Source: Candidatus Melainabacteria bacterium
GTDB lineage: Bacteria; Cyanobacteriota; Vampirovibrionia; Obscuribacterales; Obscuribacteraceae
Assembly (NCBI GenBank): GCA_016699165.1
Contig: CP064963.1
Coordinates: forward strand, 806,001-870,000
Length of the DNA stretch: 64,000 nucleotides
Reading direction: 5' to 3'
Each line of letters begins with the position of its first letter. The first letter of the stretch is position 1. Shown piece by piece: positions 24,963 through 34,140 of this stretch. The position numbers were made by a program, and so were the translations under genes. Under the pieces are notes generated by a model that worked only from the letters and a program-made list of their open reading frames with translations, was not told the DNA's origin and ran no database searches.

Positions 24963-27700
24963 CCGAATCAAACAAAGCAGGACAAGACTCAAGACCTGAC
25001 CCCGACCTGCTTTTGACCAGAATAAAAGAAGAGGATGCTCGCTCTTCTAAAGGGCGCCTCAAAGTCTTTTTTGGGGCCGTTGCTGGCGTCGGTAAAACCT
25101 ACGCTATGCTTGAGACTGCCCACAAGCTACAAGACGAAGGAATAGACGTAGTCTTAGGTGTAGTCGAAACTCATAAAAGGGCAGAAACAGAGGCACTGGT
25201 TGAAGGACTGGAGTATCTTCAGAAAAAACAGATAAGTTATCGCGGCACCACCATGGAAGAGTTCGATATCGACCTGGCGCTGCGAAGAAAACCAGAAATT
25301 ATTTTAGTCGACGAATTGGCTCACACAAATGCTCCCGGCTCGCGACATCTTAAGCGGTGGCAGGATGTCGAAGAGCTTCTCGATAACGGCATAGACGTTT
25401 ACACAACTTTGAACGTGCAACATATTGAAAGCTTGCACGACGTGGTGGCACAAATTACCGGTGTCACAATTCAAGAGCGCATTCCTGATTCTTTTCTTGA
25501 AAAAACCTTTGAAATCGAGCTTATAGACCTCCCTCCAGACGAACTGATTCAACGCTTAAAAGATGGAAAAGTTTATTTGACCGAGCAAATAGATCACGCT
25601 CTCACCAATTTTTTTCAGAAAGGCAATTTGATAGCTTTGCGAGAGCTTGCTTTGCGAGCTGCAGCTGAGCGTGTCGATGCGCAGATGGAGCAATATAGAA
25701 AATCGCACCAAGTAAAAAGAACCTGGCCTGCAGCTGAAAAAATTCTGGTATGCGTAAGCTCCAGTCCTTTATCGATTCGGCTTGTCAGAGCAGCAAAGCG
25801 CATGGCCAACGGACTTAAAGCCAAGTGGGTAGTGGCCAATGTCGAAACACCAAGACAGTCGATGCAAAACGAAAAGGATCGAGCTCGCGTCATAAGAACC
25901 TTAAAACTTGCGCAGCAACTGGGTGCTGAAATAGTAGAGCTGACAGGCAAAAGTGTAAGTCATGAAGTTATGCGCTATGCCAAACAAAATAATATTACAA
26001 AGATAATTGTTGGAAAACCGGCCAAAAGCAGACTACGAGATTTAATTTACGGCTCGGCTCTAGATGATCTCATAAGAGACAGCGGATCTATTGATGTATA
26101 TGTAATAACCGGAGAAAAATCAGAAAAAGCGGAAACTGAGGCACCGCAGGTAGTGACGCGAAGCAAACCGCGACAATATTTGATGGGCATTTTGGTGGTG
26201 GCAATCTGCACTATCATTGCGAAACTAACAGGTAGCTTTTTTGAATTTTCCACGATAATAATGGGCTATATGCTTGGAGTCATAATTGTGGCTCTTTTGT
26301 ACGGTCGCGGCCCTTCGATATTGGTTTCTTTTCTGAGCGTGGCCGTTTTCGATTTCTTGTTCGTACCTCCTCATTTTACTTTTGCAGTCTCTGACGCTCA
26401 GTACCTTATTACTTTCGTTGTAATGCTCATCGTGGCGCTAACAATTAGTACATTAATGGTAGAAATAAAACAACAAGCTGAGACTGCTCGCCAACGAGAG
26501 AAAAAAACTGCCGCACTTTACTCCTTAAGCAGAGAACTTGGATCAATTACCGATTTAAAAGATCTAGTGAAAACTGGCTTAAAACACGTGGGTGAAGTGT
26601 TCAATGGCCAAGTAGCAATATTTCTTGCCTCTGAAAATGAGGATAATGCAAAATTAGAACTATTCAGCAAAGGAGAAGGAGCACACTCACTTTCTGCCAT
26701 TGATGAAGGTGTAGCCAACTGGGCTTTCAAAAACAGAAAAGCGGCTGGTCTTGGCACGGATACTCTGCCTTCTGCCTCAGCTCTATATATTCCACTCTTA
26801 GGATCCAAACAGACAATTGGCGTATTGGCGGTGAAGCCCAACCTAAATAATCCCATTTTCTATTTTGATCAGCTCCACCTGCTTGAGACATTTGCTAATC
26901 AAATTGCCATAGCTTGCGAGCGAGCTTATTTCGCTCAAGAGAACGAAAAGACTAGAGTAATGATGAAAACAGAGCAATTACGCAGCTCTCTTTTAAGCTC
27001 AGTATCTCATGATTTGCGCACTCCACTTGCCACTATAACTGGTGCGGCAAGCAGCATAATGGAAGGTTCCAAATCACTTTCTTTAAGCGATTGTCGCATA
27101 CTTGCAGGTGAGATATATAACGAATCTGTGCGTCTCAACACACTAGTTAAAAACTTACTGGACATGACTAGACTGCAGTCTGGTACTCTCAAAGTAAGAA
27201 CAGAATGGTATCCAATCGATGAAATAATCGGCGCAGCTATTGCCACCATAACTGATGCTTACCAGCAAAAAAAACACAAAATAAATACTCAATTGCCCGA
27301 CCAAATTCCGCTTGTGCCTTTGGATGCGATATTAATTCAGCAAGTACTTTTCAATCTTATAGATAACGCTTTTAAATACTCGAAAGACAGCGCAGAATTA
27401 GACATAATTGTCCAAACCGACGCGGAAAATGTGAAAATTTCAGTTTGCGACCGTGGCATCGGAATTAGTGACAAAAACAAAGAAAAAGTTTTCCATAAAT
27501 TTTTCCAGGAAGAACAAAGTTTAAAAACTGGCATTGGAGTAGGCGCCGGTCTTGGACTCGCCATTGCCAGTGGCATTATAGAAGCTCATGGCGGTAGAAT
27601 TTGGGTGGAAGACAGAAAAGGTGGAGGCTCTATATTCAACTTCACCTTACCACTTGCAGATAATTCGGGTGATTTGCCGAAAAAACCGGAGATACAATAG
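24959..27700 (+). CDS. kdpD: Osmosensitive K+ channel histidine kinase KdpD
   Basis: The 913-residue protein is a full-length KdpD. It has the N-terminal KdpD domain with Walker A (GAVAGVGKT at 39-47), a Usp-like domain (about 255-370), four closely spaced membrane helices of the DUF4118 type (about 395-500), a GAF domain and a C-terminal kinase core with phospho-acceptor His684 (SSVSHDLRTPLATI), the N box (FNLIDNAFKYS) and GLGLAIASGIIEAHGG. It senses K+ limitation and phosphorylates KdpE to induce the operon in which it lies. Confidence 0.96.
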   Translation: MTESNKAGQDSRPDPDLLLTRIKEEDARSSKGRLKVFFGAVAGVGKTYAMLETAHKLQDEGIDVVLGVVETHKRAETEALVEGLEYLQKKQISYRGTTMEEFDIDLALRRKPEIILVDELAHTNAPGSRHLKRWQDVEELLDNGIDVYTTLNVQHIESLHDVVAQITGVTIQERIPDSFLEKTFEIELIDLPPDELIQRLKDGKVYLTEQIDHALTNFFQKGNLIALRELALRAAAERVDAQMEQYRKSHQVKRTWPAAEKILVCVSSSPLSIRLVRAAKRMANGLKAKWVVANVETPRQSMQNEKDRARVIRTLKLAQQLGAEIVELTGKSVSHEVMRYAKQNNITKIIVGKPAKSRLRDLIYGSALDDLIRDSGSIDVYVITGEKSEKAETEAPQVVTRSKPRQYLMGILVVAICTIIAKLTGSFFEFSTIIMGYMLGVIIVALLYGRGPSILVSFLSVAVFDFLFVPPHFTFAVSDAQYLITFVVMLIVALTISTLMVEIKQQAETARQREKKTAALYSLSRELGSITDLKDLVKTGLKHVGEVFNGQVAIFLASENEDNAKLELFSKGEGAHSLSAIDEGVANWAFKNRKAAGLGTDTLPSASALYIPLLGSKQTIGVLAVKPNLNNPIFYFDQLHLLETFANQIAIACERAYFAQENEKTRVMMKTEQLRSSLLSSVSHDLRTPLATITGAASSIMEGSKSLSLSDCRILAGEIYNESVRLNTLVKNLLDMTRLQSGTLKVRTEWYPIDEIIGAAIATITDAYQQKKHKINTQLPDQIPLVPLDAILIQQVLFNLIDNAFKYSKDSAELDIIVQTDAENVKISVCDRGIGISDKNKEKVFHKFFQEEQSLKTGIGVGAGLGLAIASGIIEAHGGRIWVEDRKGGGSIFNFTLPLADNSGDLPKKPEIQ

Positions 27701-27704
27701 AAGC

Positions 27705-28409
27705 ATGGCTAAAGTAAACAAAAATCCCCTAATTTTGGTCATCGAAGACGAAGCGCCCATAAGACGTTTTCTAAAAATGTCTCTACTCGACCACGGTTTT
27801 GCGTTTAGCGAAGCTTCAACCGGCAAAGAAGGCTTGTCTAAAGTAGCTTCAGAACGCCCAGACCTTGTAATTCTGGACCTGGGTCTTCCTGATACCGACG
27901 GGCTTGAAGTCACTCGTCAGGTGAGAGAATGGAGCAACGTCCCTATAATTGTTTTGTCAGCTCGCGAAAAAGAAAACGATAAAGTCGAGGCACTGGATGC
28001 CGGCGCTGATGATTATCTGGTTAAGCCATTTGGAATTGGAGAATTGATGGCACGCCTACGGGTTGCCCTTCGACACGCTAACAGACTTTCTGATGATCAA
28101 TTAGATTCAAACTTTTCATTTGGTGACATTCATATTGATTTCGCCAAAAGGCAAGTATTGAGAAACGCGGAAGAAATACACCTAACGCCAATTGAATACA
28201 AATTGTTGAACACTCTGGTTCGATACTCCGGCAAAGTAGTTACTCATAAGCATTTACTGCGTGAGACTTGGGGCGGCGAATATTCCGACGAAACGCAATA
28301 TTTACGAGTTTATATGGCGCAGCTACGAAAAAAACTGGAGCTTGATCCAGCTCAGCCAAAGTATCTTATTACCGAACCAGGCGTTGGGTATCGACTAAAA
28401 ATAGATTGA
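27705..28409 (+). CDS. kdpE: Kdp operon response regulator KdpE
   Basis: ATG 27705, 4 nt after the kdpD stop, gives 234 residues and the right N-terminus; a longer in-frame GTG start inside kdpD is not needed. The receiver domain has the phospho-acceptor D58 in LVILDLGLPDTDG and the switch lysine in LVKPFGIGEL. An OmpR-type winged helix follows (LTPIEYKLLNTLVRYSGKVV). It activates transcription of kdpFABC. All Kdp genes including the sensor pair are in one co-directional run. Confidence 0.95.
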   Translation: MAKVNKNPLILVIEDEAPIRRFLKMSLLDHGFAFSEASTGKEGLSKVASERPDLVILDLGLPDTDGLEVTRQVREWSNVPIIVLSAREKENDKVEALDAGADDYLVKPFGIGELMARLRVALRHANRLSDDQLDSNFSFGDIHIDFAKRQVLRNAEEIHLTPIEYKLLNTLVRYSGKVVTHKHLLRETWGGEYSDETQYLRVYMAQLRKKLELDPAQPKYLITEPGVGYRLKID

Positions 28410-28517
28410 TTCCAAAATTGGCAATAGTTATATAACTTGCTTATTTTTACAGCTCATTTCTTTGCAGGATCTTTATTGAATTCTGGTTAAATGACTTGAT
28501 GTCTTTTTGGTACTCAA

Positions 28518-28721
28518 ATGAGCGGTTGGGATAATCAGACTAAAGACCTTTTCGCTCTAGCCATGAGCATTTTCGTCGGAGCGACGTTGTTTTTAGGCAT
28601 CTATCGCTTCGGTGCATTTTTATGCAAAGACCTTCCGTTATCCTTTCTGGCAGCCATATTTTCAAGCGTGATAGTTATTCTAGTGACGAAAAAATGGATT
28701 AGCTCAAATCTCGCTCGATAA
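28518..28721 (+). CDS. Small two-helix membrane protein
   Basis: The 67-residue protein has two hydrophobic segments (LFALAMSIFVGATLFLGIYR and LSFLAAIFSSVIVILVT) and a basic C-terminus. It is between kdpE and an APC-type permease, on the same strand. The start is weakly supported by GGTA upstream. I recognise no family; a role in the membrane near the K+ system would be a guess. Confidence 0.5.
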   Translation: MSGWDNQTKDLFALAMSIFVGATLFLGIYRFGAFLCKDLPLSFLAAIFSSVIVILVTKKWISSNLAR

Positions 28722-28840
28722 CACTTATTTGACAGATCTTGATCATTTCTTTATACCAAGTAGGCAAATATTGATGCGACTTTGATTGATTGGCTGCTAA
28801 AAATTTCATATGGAATCAAAGGCCTTAATATGGTGAATTT

Positions 28841-30766
28841 GTGACAACTTCAGGACGCAGAATTGCGGCGGCGCGAGGTCATTTTAAACGCTGGTTTTTT
28901 GAGGGTTTACACAAAAATCATAAAGCTGAATCAACGCACAAAGACGCCTGGTGGAAAGTCATGTGCCTTACAGGAGTGGATTATTTTTCTACCCTGGGAT
29001 ATCAGCCCGGGATAGCCTTTCTGGCAGCCGGCATATTATCTCCCTTAGCAACACTAATAGTAGTGTTGGTCACATTGTTTGGACTGGTACCACTTTATGC
29101 TCGAGTGGCAAAAGAAAGTCCCCATGGACAGGGAAGCATAGCCATGCTGGAAAACTTGCTTCCTGGATGGCGAGGCAAAACATTGGTTCTGGTTTTATTA
29201 GGATTTGCTGCCACCGATTTTGTAATTACCATAACGCTTTCTGCAGCTGACGCCACGGCGCACATAGTACAAAATCCAATGTTTCCAGATTGGCTAAGTA
29301 ACAGGGTTGCAATTACGGTCTATATTTTAGCCATACTAGGTGCTGTGTTTCTCAAAGGATTCAGAGAAGCAATTGGATTGTCAGTTTTGATAGTTTCTCT
29401 TTACCTGGCATGCAATGCAGTAGTAGCTGTAAGGTCTATTGTCGAAATAATGACGCACCTTGAAGTTATTACAAATTGGCAGACCAGACTCTTTACCAAT
29501 TATCATTCGATTCCTTCAATGAGTGGAATATCATTGATATTATTTCCCAAACTCGCTCTAGGCATGTCCGGATTCGAAACTGGCGTAGCGGTTATGCCAC
29601 TGGTAAAAGGATCTCCAGACGAAGATCCCAATCAACCAAGCGGTCGAATAAAAAACACCCAAAAATTGCTGTTATTTTCGGCTCTTACAATGGCACTCTT
29701 GTTGCTAATCAGCAGTATAGTCACAACTTTGTTGATACCAGAAAAGCATTTTGCCGAAGGCGGTCAAGCTAACGGCAGAGCCCTAGCCTATCTTGCTCAT
29801 TTATATTTCGGTGAGACCTTTGGCACCATTTACGATATCAGCACTATTTTGATACTTTGGTTTGCAGGCGCATCTGCAATGGCAGGCTTGCTTAACCTGG
29901 TGCCTCGTTATTTGCCACGTTACGGAATGGCACCAAACTGGGCTAAAGCACAACGTCCACTGGTAGTAATTTTCACTCTTATTACTTTTGTAGTGACAAT
30001 CCTATTTAGAGCCGACGTAGATGCACAAGCCGGCGCTTATGCCACTGGAGTGTTAGTACTCTTTATGTCAGCTGCTTTTGCTGTTGTACTTGCCAGCTGG
30101 AATGAGGGTCTTGGCAAACGCCTGTTATTTTGCTCTATCTTGATAGTTTTTATCTATACTTCAATTGCCAATATGATTGAGCGACCAGAAGGGCTACATA
30201 TCGCGTCATTTTTCATTGGCACAATACTGCTTACTTCGCTTATTTCACGCGCTATGCGATCTTTGGAACTGCGTATATTGAATGTCAAACTCGATGCCAA
30301 AGCGCAAATGTTCGTGCAAGAAAGTCTCAGTCACGGTGGGTTGATTTGTTTGTTGGCGCACCGACCCGGTGGAACTGACTATGCTCATAAAGAAAAAGAA
30401 ACTCGCTTTGTGCATAAACTGACAAAAGAAGAAGCGAGTTTCATATTTCTTGAAGTCGACTTAAAAAATCCCTCCGAATTTGACGACGACTGTCTTGAAG
30501 TAACCGGTCATGAAATAAATGGATTCCGCGTTTTTAAGGCGCAAAGTCCTGCCATTCCAAATGCTATTGCCGCTTTATTGCTCCATCTTCGTGACAATAC
30601 CAAAACCATTCCATGCGCATATTTTGGCTGGACCGAAGGTCATCCAATTAGTTATGTTTTCAAATACATATTCTTGGGAGAAGGTGAGACAGCACCAGTC
30701 ACACGAGAAATCCTACGCGAGCTGGAGAAGACCCCGGATAAGCGTCCCAAAATTATAGTAGGCTAG
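28841..30766 (+). CDS. APC-superfamily permease (KUP/amino-acid-permease-like)
   Basis: A 641-residue protein starts with GTG and has about 12 membrane helices (residues about 40-470) and a C-terminal cytoplasmic domain of about 150 residues. Motifs such as MCLTGVDYFSTLGYQPGIAF, SPHGQGSIAMLENLLPGW and LALGMSGFETGVAVMPLVKG place it in the APC superfamily, in the branch that includes Kup/KimA-like potassium transporters and amino-acid permeases. The position behind kdp favours K+ as substrate, but this is inference. Confidence 0.75.
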   Translation: MTTSGRRIAAARGHFKRWFFEGLHKNHKAESTHKDAWWKVMCLTGVDYFSTLGYQPGIAFLAAGILSPLATLIVVLVTLFGLVPLYARVAKESPHGQGSIAMLENLLPGWRGKTLVLVLLGFAATDFVITITLSAADATAHIVQNPMFPDWLSNRVAITVYILAILGAVFLKGFREAIGLSVLIVSLYLACNAVVAVRSIVEIMTHLEVITNWQTRLFTNYHSIPSMSGISLILFPKLALGMSGFETGVAVMPLVKGSPDEDPNQPSGRIKNTQKLLLFSALTMALLLLISSIVTTLLIPEKHFAEGGQANGRALAYLAHLYFGETFGTIYDISTILILWFAGASAMAGLLNLVPRYLPRYGMAPNWAKAQRPLVVIFTLITFVVTILFRADVDAQAGAYATGVLVLFMSAAFAVVLASWNEGLGKRLLFCSILIVFIYTSIANMIERPEGLHIASFFIGTILLTSLISRAMRSLELRILNVKLDAKAQMFVQESLSHGGLICLLAHRPGGTDYAHKEKETRFVHKLTKEEASFIFLEVDLKNPSEFDDDCLEVTGHEINGFRVFKAQSPAIPNAIAALLLHLRDNTKTIPCAYFGWTEGHPISYVFKYIFLGEGETAPVTREILRELEKTPDKRPKIIVG

Positions 30767-30784
30767 TTTTTTTGCAAAATATTT

Positions 30785-30988
30785 ATGTCTATCCAACGCG
30801 CCTTTACGCCTCCTTCATGGGTTTGGATGTCAAATAAATCTCAGTCACCCTCGGGGTCTATTAATATGGATTATTCAAGTCTAGGTCTATCAATTGTCAC
30901 TCTTACAATCACTTTTACAGTGCTCAAATATGTCCAACAAGGATTAAATACACTTGCAGAACAACACTGCCTAAAGCGTCGCAAATAG
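30785..30988 (+). CDS. Possible small membrane protein
   Basis: A 67-residue frame follows the permease by 18 nt. Only the second half looks protein-like: one hydrophobic helix (LGLSIVTLTITFTVLKYV) and a basic tail CLKRRK. An internal ATG would give a 40-residue form. No ribosome site is visible, so support is weak. Confidence 0.3.
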   Translation: MSIQRAFTPPSWVWMSNKSQSPSGSINMDYSSLGLSIVTLTITFTVLKYVQQGLNTLAEQHCLKRRK

Positions 30989-31018
30989 CCGCACAAGAAT
31001 ATATAAGTTGACCTTGAA

Positions 31019-32050
31019 TTAACGCAATCTTGGCAGGTTATTCGATTGTGCCACTAATTGTTTCTCACCCTGTGCCACCATATTCAGTTCTAGCAACATT
31101 CGCTTCATTTTTAGAACTTCGGCTTGTAACTGTTGCAACATCACAGAGCGTGCAGTTAGAGAATTTATAGTCAGACCCTTTTCCTGGGCAACGCTGGCGG
31201 TCAATACATCAAGCTGTTTCTTACTGTGACGATCAGTGAATTCAGACATATTGGAGTCGGAAATCCAGCGATCAATAATCAAATCGAGTCTGGTTTTGCC
31301 TGTTTTTTCATTAGCAGGAGATTGATTTAAAAAGTTCCAGACAGACTTTGGATATTCAATTTCTGGATTGGTCTGGTATCCGAAAAGTTTTGCCAACATA
31401 TTGGGTTCTACTTCAGACGTTTTCTTTGCACCATTGACAGCTTTGAGTGTATACATCGAAGCAACTGAAGGAACAATACCAGCAGCGATACCGACAATTC
31501 CCGATGGAATGGTCATATTCACGCACTTTTTTGGATTACGTGCATAGGTTGTATTAATACTGCCGATAGCCAAAGCAGAGTTGACAGTCCATAACACACC
31601 ATTTGAGATGAAAGAAATCGCATTAATGCGAGCCACTTTTTTATCTCGATCACTTATAAAAGTAGACAAAATCTCTTGATAGACTTCTCGCTCAGTCATT
31701 ATCGCTGCTACTGTAAAATCTATATCGAGATTTGCTTTTTGAATTAAAAAAGTTGCTTCTTGCTTAGCTTCAATTAAATCCTGGCGAACTGCAACATCTT
31801 GCAAGTTATTTTGGCGCAGCATCTGAATGCGCTCTAAGACAGGAGTGAGTCCAACTGTGTCTGACAGTTGCATGCTATTTGGTGATATCGCCGTCGTATT
31901 GAGACTTAAGCCAGTCTTCAATCTTTGAGTTGGAATTTCTTGACTGTTGGCTCCTGCCTCCTTAGGCTGCGATGTAGCAGCAATCGCCGCTGAAGAATTT
32001 CCGCCGCAGAATGCCAGAGCCAGAACTAACGATTTGACCTTGTTATTCAT
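31019..32050 (-). CDS. Exported paralogue A with two central hydrophobic segments
   Basis: I chose ATG 32050 because GGGA precedes it and because MNNKVKSLVLALAFCGG makes a signal peptide; ATG 32062 is also possible. The 343-residue protein shares with the gene at 34141-35301 a long conserved core: DRDKKVARINAISFISNGVL, ALAIGSINTTYARNP, IPSGIVGIAAGIVPSVASMY, TLKAVNGAKK and EPNMLAKLFGY. The core has two hydrophobic stretches that could form a membrane hairpin, flanked by helical regions. I know no family for it. Confidence 0.65.
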   Translation of the reverse strand: MNNKVKSLVLALAFCGGNSSAAIAATSQPKEAGANSQEIPTQRLKTGLSLNTTAISPNSMQLSDTVGLTPVLERIQMLRQNNLQDVAVRQDLIEAKQEATFLIQKANLDIDFTVAAIMTEREVYQEILSTFISDRDKKVARINAISFISNGVLWTVNSALAIGSINTTYARNPKKCVNMTIPSGIVGIAAGIVPSVASMYTLKAVNGAKKTSEVEPNMLAKLFGYQTNPEIEYPKSVWNFLNQSPANEKTGKTRLDLIIDRWISDSNMSEFTDRHSKKQLDVLTASVAQEKGLTINSLTARSVMLQQLQAEVLKMKRMLLELNMVAQGEKQLVAQSNNLPRLR

Positions 32051-32157
32051 CTCAGTTCCCATTAATAATCACCAAAAACCCAACCCCTAGAATGTACGGG
32101 TTAGGGCATAAAAATTTCGTAAATGAGGCGGTCCGCTAGATCAAAATGTCGTTTAAC

Positions 32158-33108
32158 TTAGTCAAAGGACCTGGATTTGCGAATAGCAGCTTTGCCTTGT
32201 TCCAGTATATTTTTGATGATGTTCTCGCCAATATCTTCGAGCGACGGGGACTTATCAATTGAATCGAAAATCTCGCGATACCATTTTTCGTTAATAATCT
32301 GACTGGTCCAGTTATCTAGGCTATCCCACTCGCCATCATTAAGTCCCAACAGAAAGCGGGCACGATAAGGGTCTATGCCTTCCATTTCATAAATAGGTAC
32401 TCGAAGATCTGCACCAAGAGCGGTATCAAAATGAATTTCGTTTTTTGCGTCTATGTCTACATCCGAAAAAATATCAAATCGTTCGATTAAACTTTGAGCT
32501 TCTTCGATATAGCTATCATGCATCCGAATCCCTTTAGCAGTGAGCTTATAAACCGCCTTATCTACATCTATTTCAATTAGATTTTCGTCTTCAGCCCATT
32601 TTATAATATCTGTCAGATCCAAATTTTCCTTGGTGACATCAACCAATGAACCAATGGCTAATTGATGCAAAAATACCAATCGAGCAAGATCTTCCATTTG
32701 CCCGTGTTGACTGCTCTGACTTGAAACATCACGATCTCCTGTCTGATTTGCAAGCATGCCAGATACGGTTAATTCACAACGCTTATAGTCCATGCCCTCT
32801 TTTTGAGCGACAACAAAAGATTTGCTCATTTTGGCATCCGGGTTTAAATCATTTCCATTAGCATTAAACTCGATACCATCGCGAATAAAGAGACCTTGTG
32901 CATCTCGATCAAATACAAGCTTTTGCAAAGCCTTAAAATCCCCAACCTGACCTGCCAGAAGAATTTCTTCTTTGACTAAAGTCTCAGCATCTGCACCAAG
33001 CACATCGAAGACAACATCAATGGCAGATTTGTTTACCATGCTCTCAGTCAAGGAAAGAACGATAAGATGGCTTTTTTGAGAATCGGCGACATTCAGCAAA
33101 TATTGCAT
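32158..33108 (-). CDS. Hypothetical acidic cytoplasmic protein
   Basis: I take ATG 33108 as start, since it overlaps the stop of the upstream lipoprotein gene (TAATG). It gives 316 residues. The protein is acidic and without membrane segments. Residues about 160-200 (DIIKWAEDENLIEIDVDKAVYKLTAKGIRMHDSY is the region) have the outline of a winged helix with the pattern YKLTAKGIR. I cannot assign a family. The coupling to the lipoprotein suggests a joint function. Confidence 0.6.
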   Translation of the reverse strand: MQYLLNVADSQKSHLIVLSLTESMVNKSAIDVVFDVLGADAETLVKEEILLAGQVGDFKALQKLVFDRDAQGLFIRDGIEFNANGNDLNPDAKMSKSFVVAQKEGMDYKRCELTVSGMLANQTGDRDVSSQSSQHGQMEDLARLVFLHQLAIGSLVDVTKENLDLTDIIKWAEDENLIEIDVDKAVYKLTAKGIRMHDSYIEEAQSLIERFDIFSDVDIDAKNEIHFDTALGADLRVPIYEMEGIDPYRARFLLGLNDGEWDSLDNWTSQIINEKWYREIFDSIDKSPSLEDIGENIIKNILEQGKAAIRKSRSFD

Positions 33109-33929
33109 TAGCGTCTGCGTCCGCCCCAACCTCTAGATCTGCCACCACCAAATCCAGATGATGACGAAGAACGTCTTCCACCCCATAAAGATGGCGAGCT
33201 TGAGCCTGTAGGCGAGCTAGAACTACCAAAACCGGACCATGAGCGTTTTGATGTGCCAGGGCTTGAAGATGAGAAGGAATTGCTTCCAAATTTCTTTTTG
33301 CTAACTAGACTGTCTCTTTGATTTGTTGACTTTTGAGTTTCAAAACCTGGTGTGGTTCTAAATGTATTGCGATGATCTTGCAGTATCACCGTGCGATTAT
33401 ACGGCGTGTTATAACGACCGCCCCAGCCGCCCATGAGATGCGACAAAACCATCATTTGAACAAACGGATTATCTAGAATTCCATGGTGCCCCTGATAGTA
33501 GGTAGAACCATCGTGAGCCGCTACGCGATAAGGCAAATTGTTGTCTGTTACGTCGCCTGTTTGTTCAATGGTAAAAAGCTTTTCTTCGCCGTCTTGATAC
33601 CCTTGCTCTTTTTTGTCTTCGATATATCCAGTAATAACCAAGCTACCGGTTTTACGAGTGGCATCAATCGACACCACTTTATCGCCTTCATAAATCTCGT
33701 TCACCCGTTTTTCAAAGGCTCCCATCCAGGAGTTGAAATCTTTACCCTGAGTGTCCCAGAACGCCTTTTGCACTTCTTCCAGATTGATTTTCTGTTTCTC
33801 GCCTTCAATTTGCGAGGACACATAACGCTCTGTGCGCTCTGTCCTGTCCACCGAAGAGACGCCACAGGACATCAGGCTCATCGAGCTGAGCATCAACACG
33901 GTCAAAGACATTAAGAAAGGCTTTTTCAT
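33108..33929 (-). CDS. Lipoprotein with Ser/Gly/Arg-rich C-terminal tail
   Basis: The 273-residue protein starts with a lipoprotein signal (MKKPFLMSLTVLMLSSMSLM then SC, lipobox LMSC). A globular middle follows, with beta-rich segments such as TRKTGSLVITGYIEDKK and FTIEQTGDVTDNNLPYRVAA. The last 70 residues are low-complexity Ser/Gly/Arg/Trp (GFGGGRSRGWGGRRR at the end). The tail could bind nucleic acid, polysaccharide or surfaces, or simply be a flexible spacer. A 211-nt divergent promoter region separates it from paralogue B. Confidence 0.65.
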   Translation of the reverse strand: MKKPFLMSLTVLMLSSMSLMSCGVSSVDRTERTERYVSSQIEGEKQKINLEEVQKAFWDTQGKDFNSWMGAFEKRVNEIYEGDKVVSIDATRKTGSLVITGYIEDKKEQGYQDGEEKLFTIEQTGDVTDNNLPYRVAAHDGSTYYQGHHGILDNPFVQMMVLSHLMGGWGGRYNTPYNRTVILQDHRNTFRTTPGFETQKSTNQRDSLVSKKKFGSNSFSSSSPGTSKRSWSGFGSSSSPTGSSSPSLWGGRRSSSSSGFGGGRSRGWGGRRR

Positions 33930-34140
33930 TTTTCTCCTCAGAAAATTGCTAACTCCAGAAAGAAGGTAAGCACTGCTATTAATAGCCGATTAGCACCCAT
34001 TTGAAGTAAGTTGTAACCGATGTTGGTATAAAAATTTGGTCAAAATTACACTCTGGCGATAAAACTGAGTTTACTTAGAAAGAACTCAAGCGTGGTTACG
34101 TAAATCCTATTATTATTTGGATTTGCTTAAGATAGCTATC

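Noticed and set aside
28427..28438. Palindromic AGTTATATAACT run after kdpE as terminator or operator
   Set aside because: It is short and AT-only in the centre, and similar AT-rich dyads appear elsewhere (for example near 45.8 kb), so it has no clear meaning.
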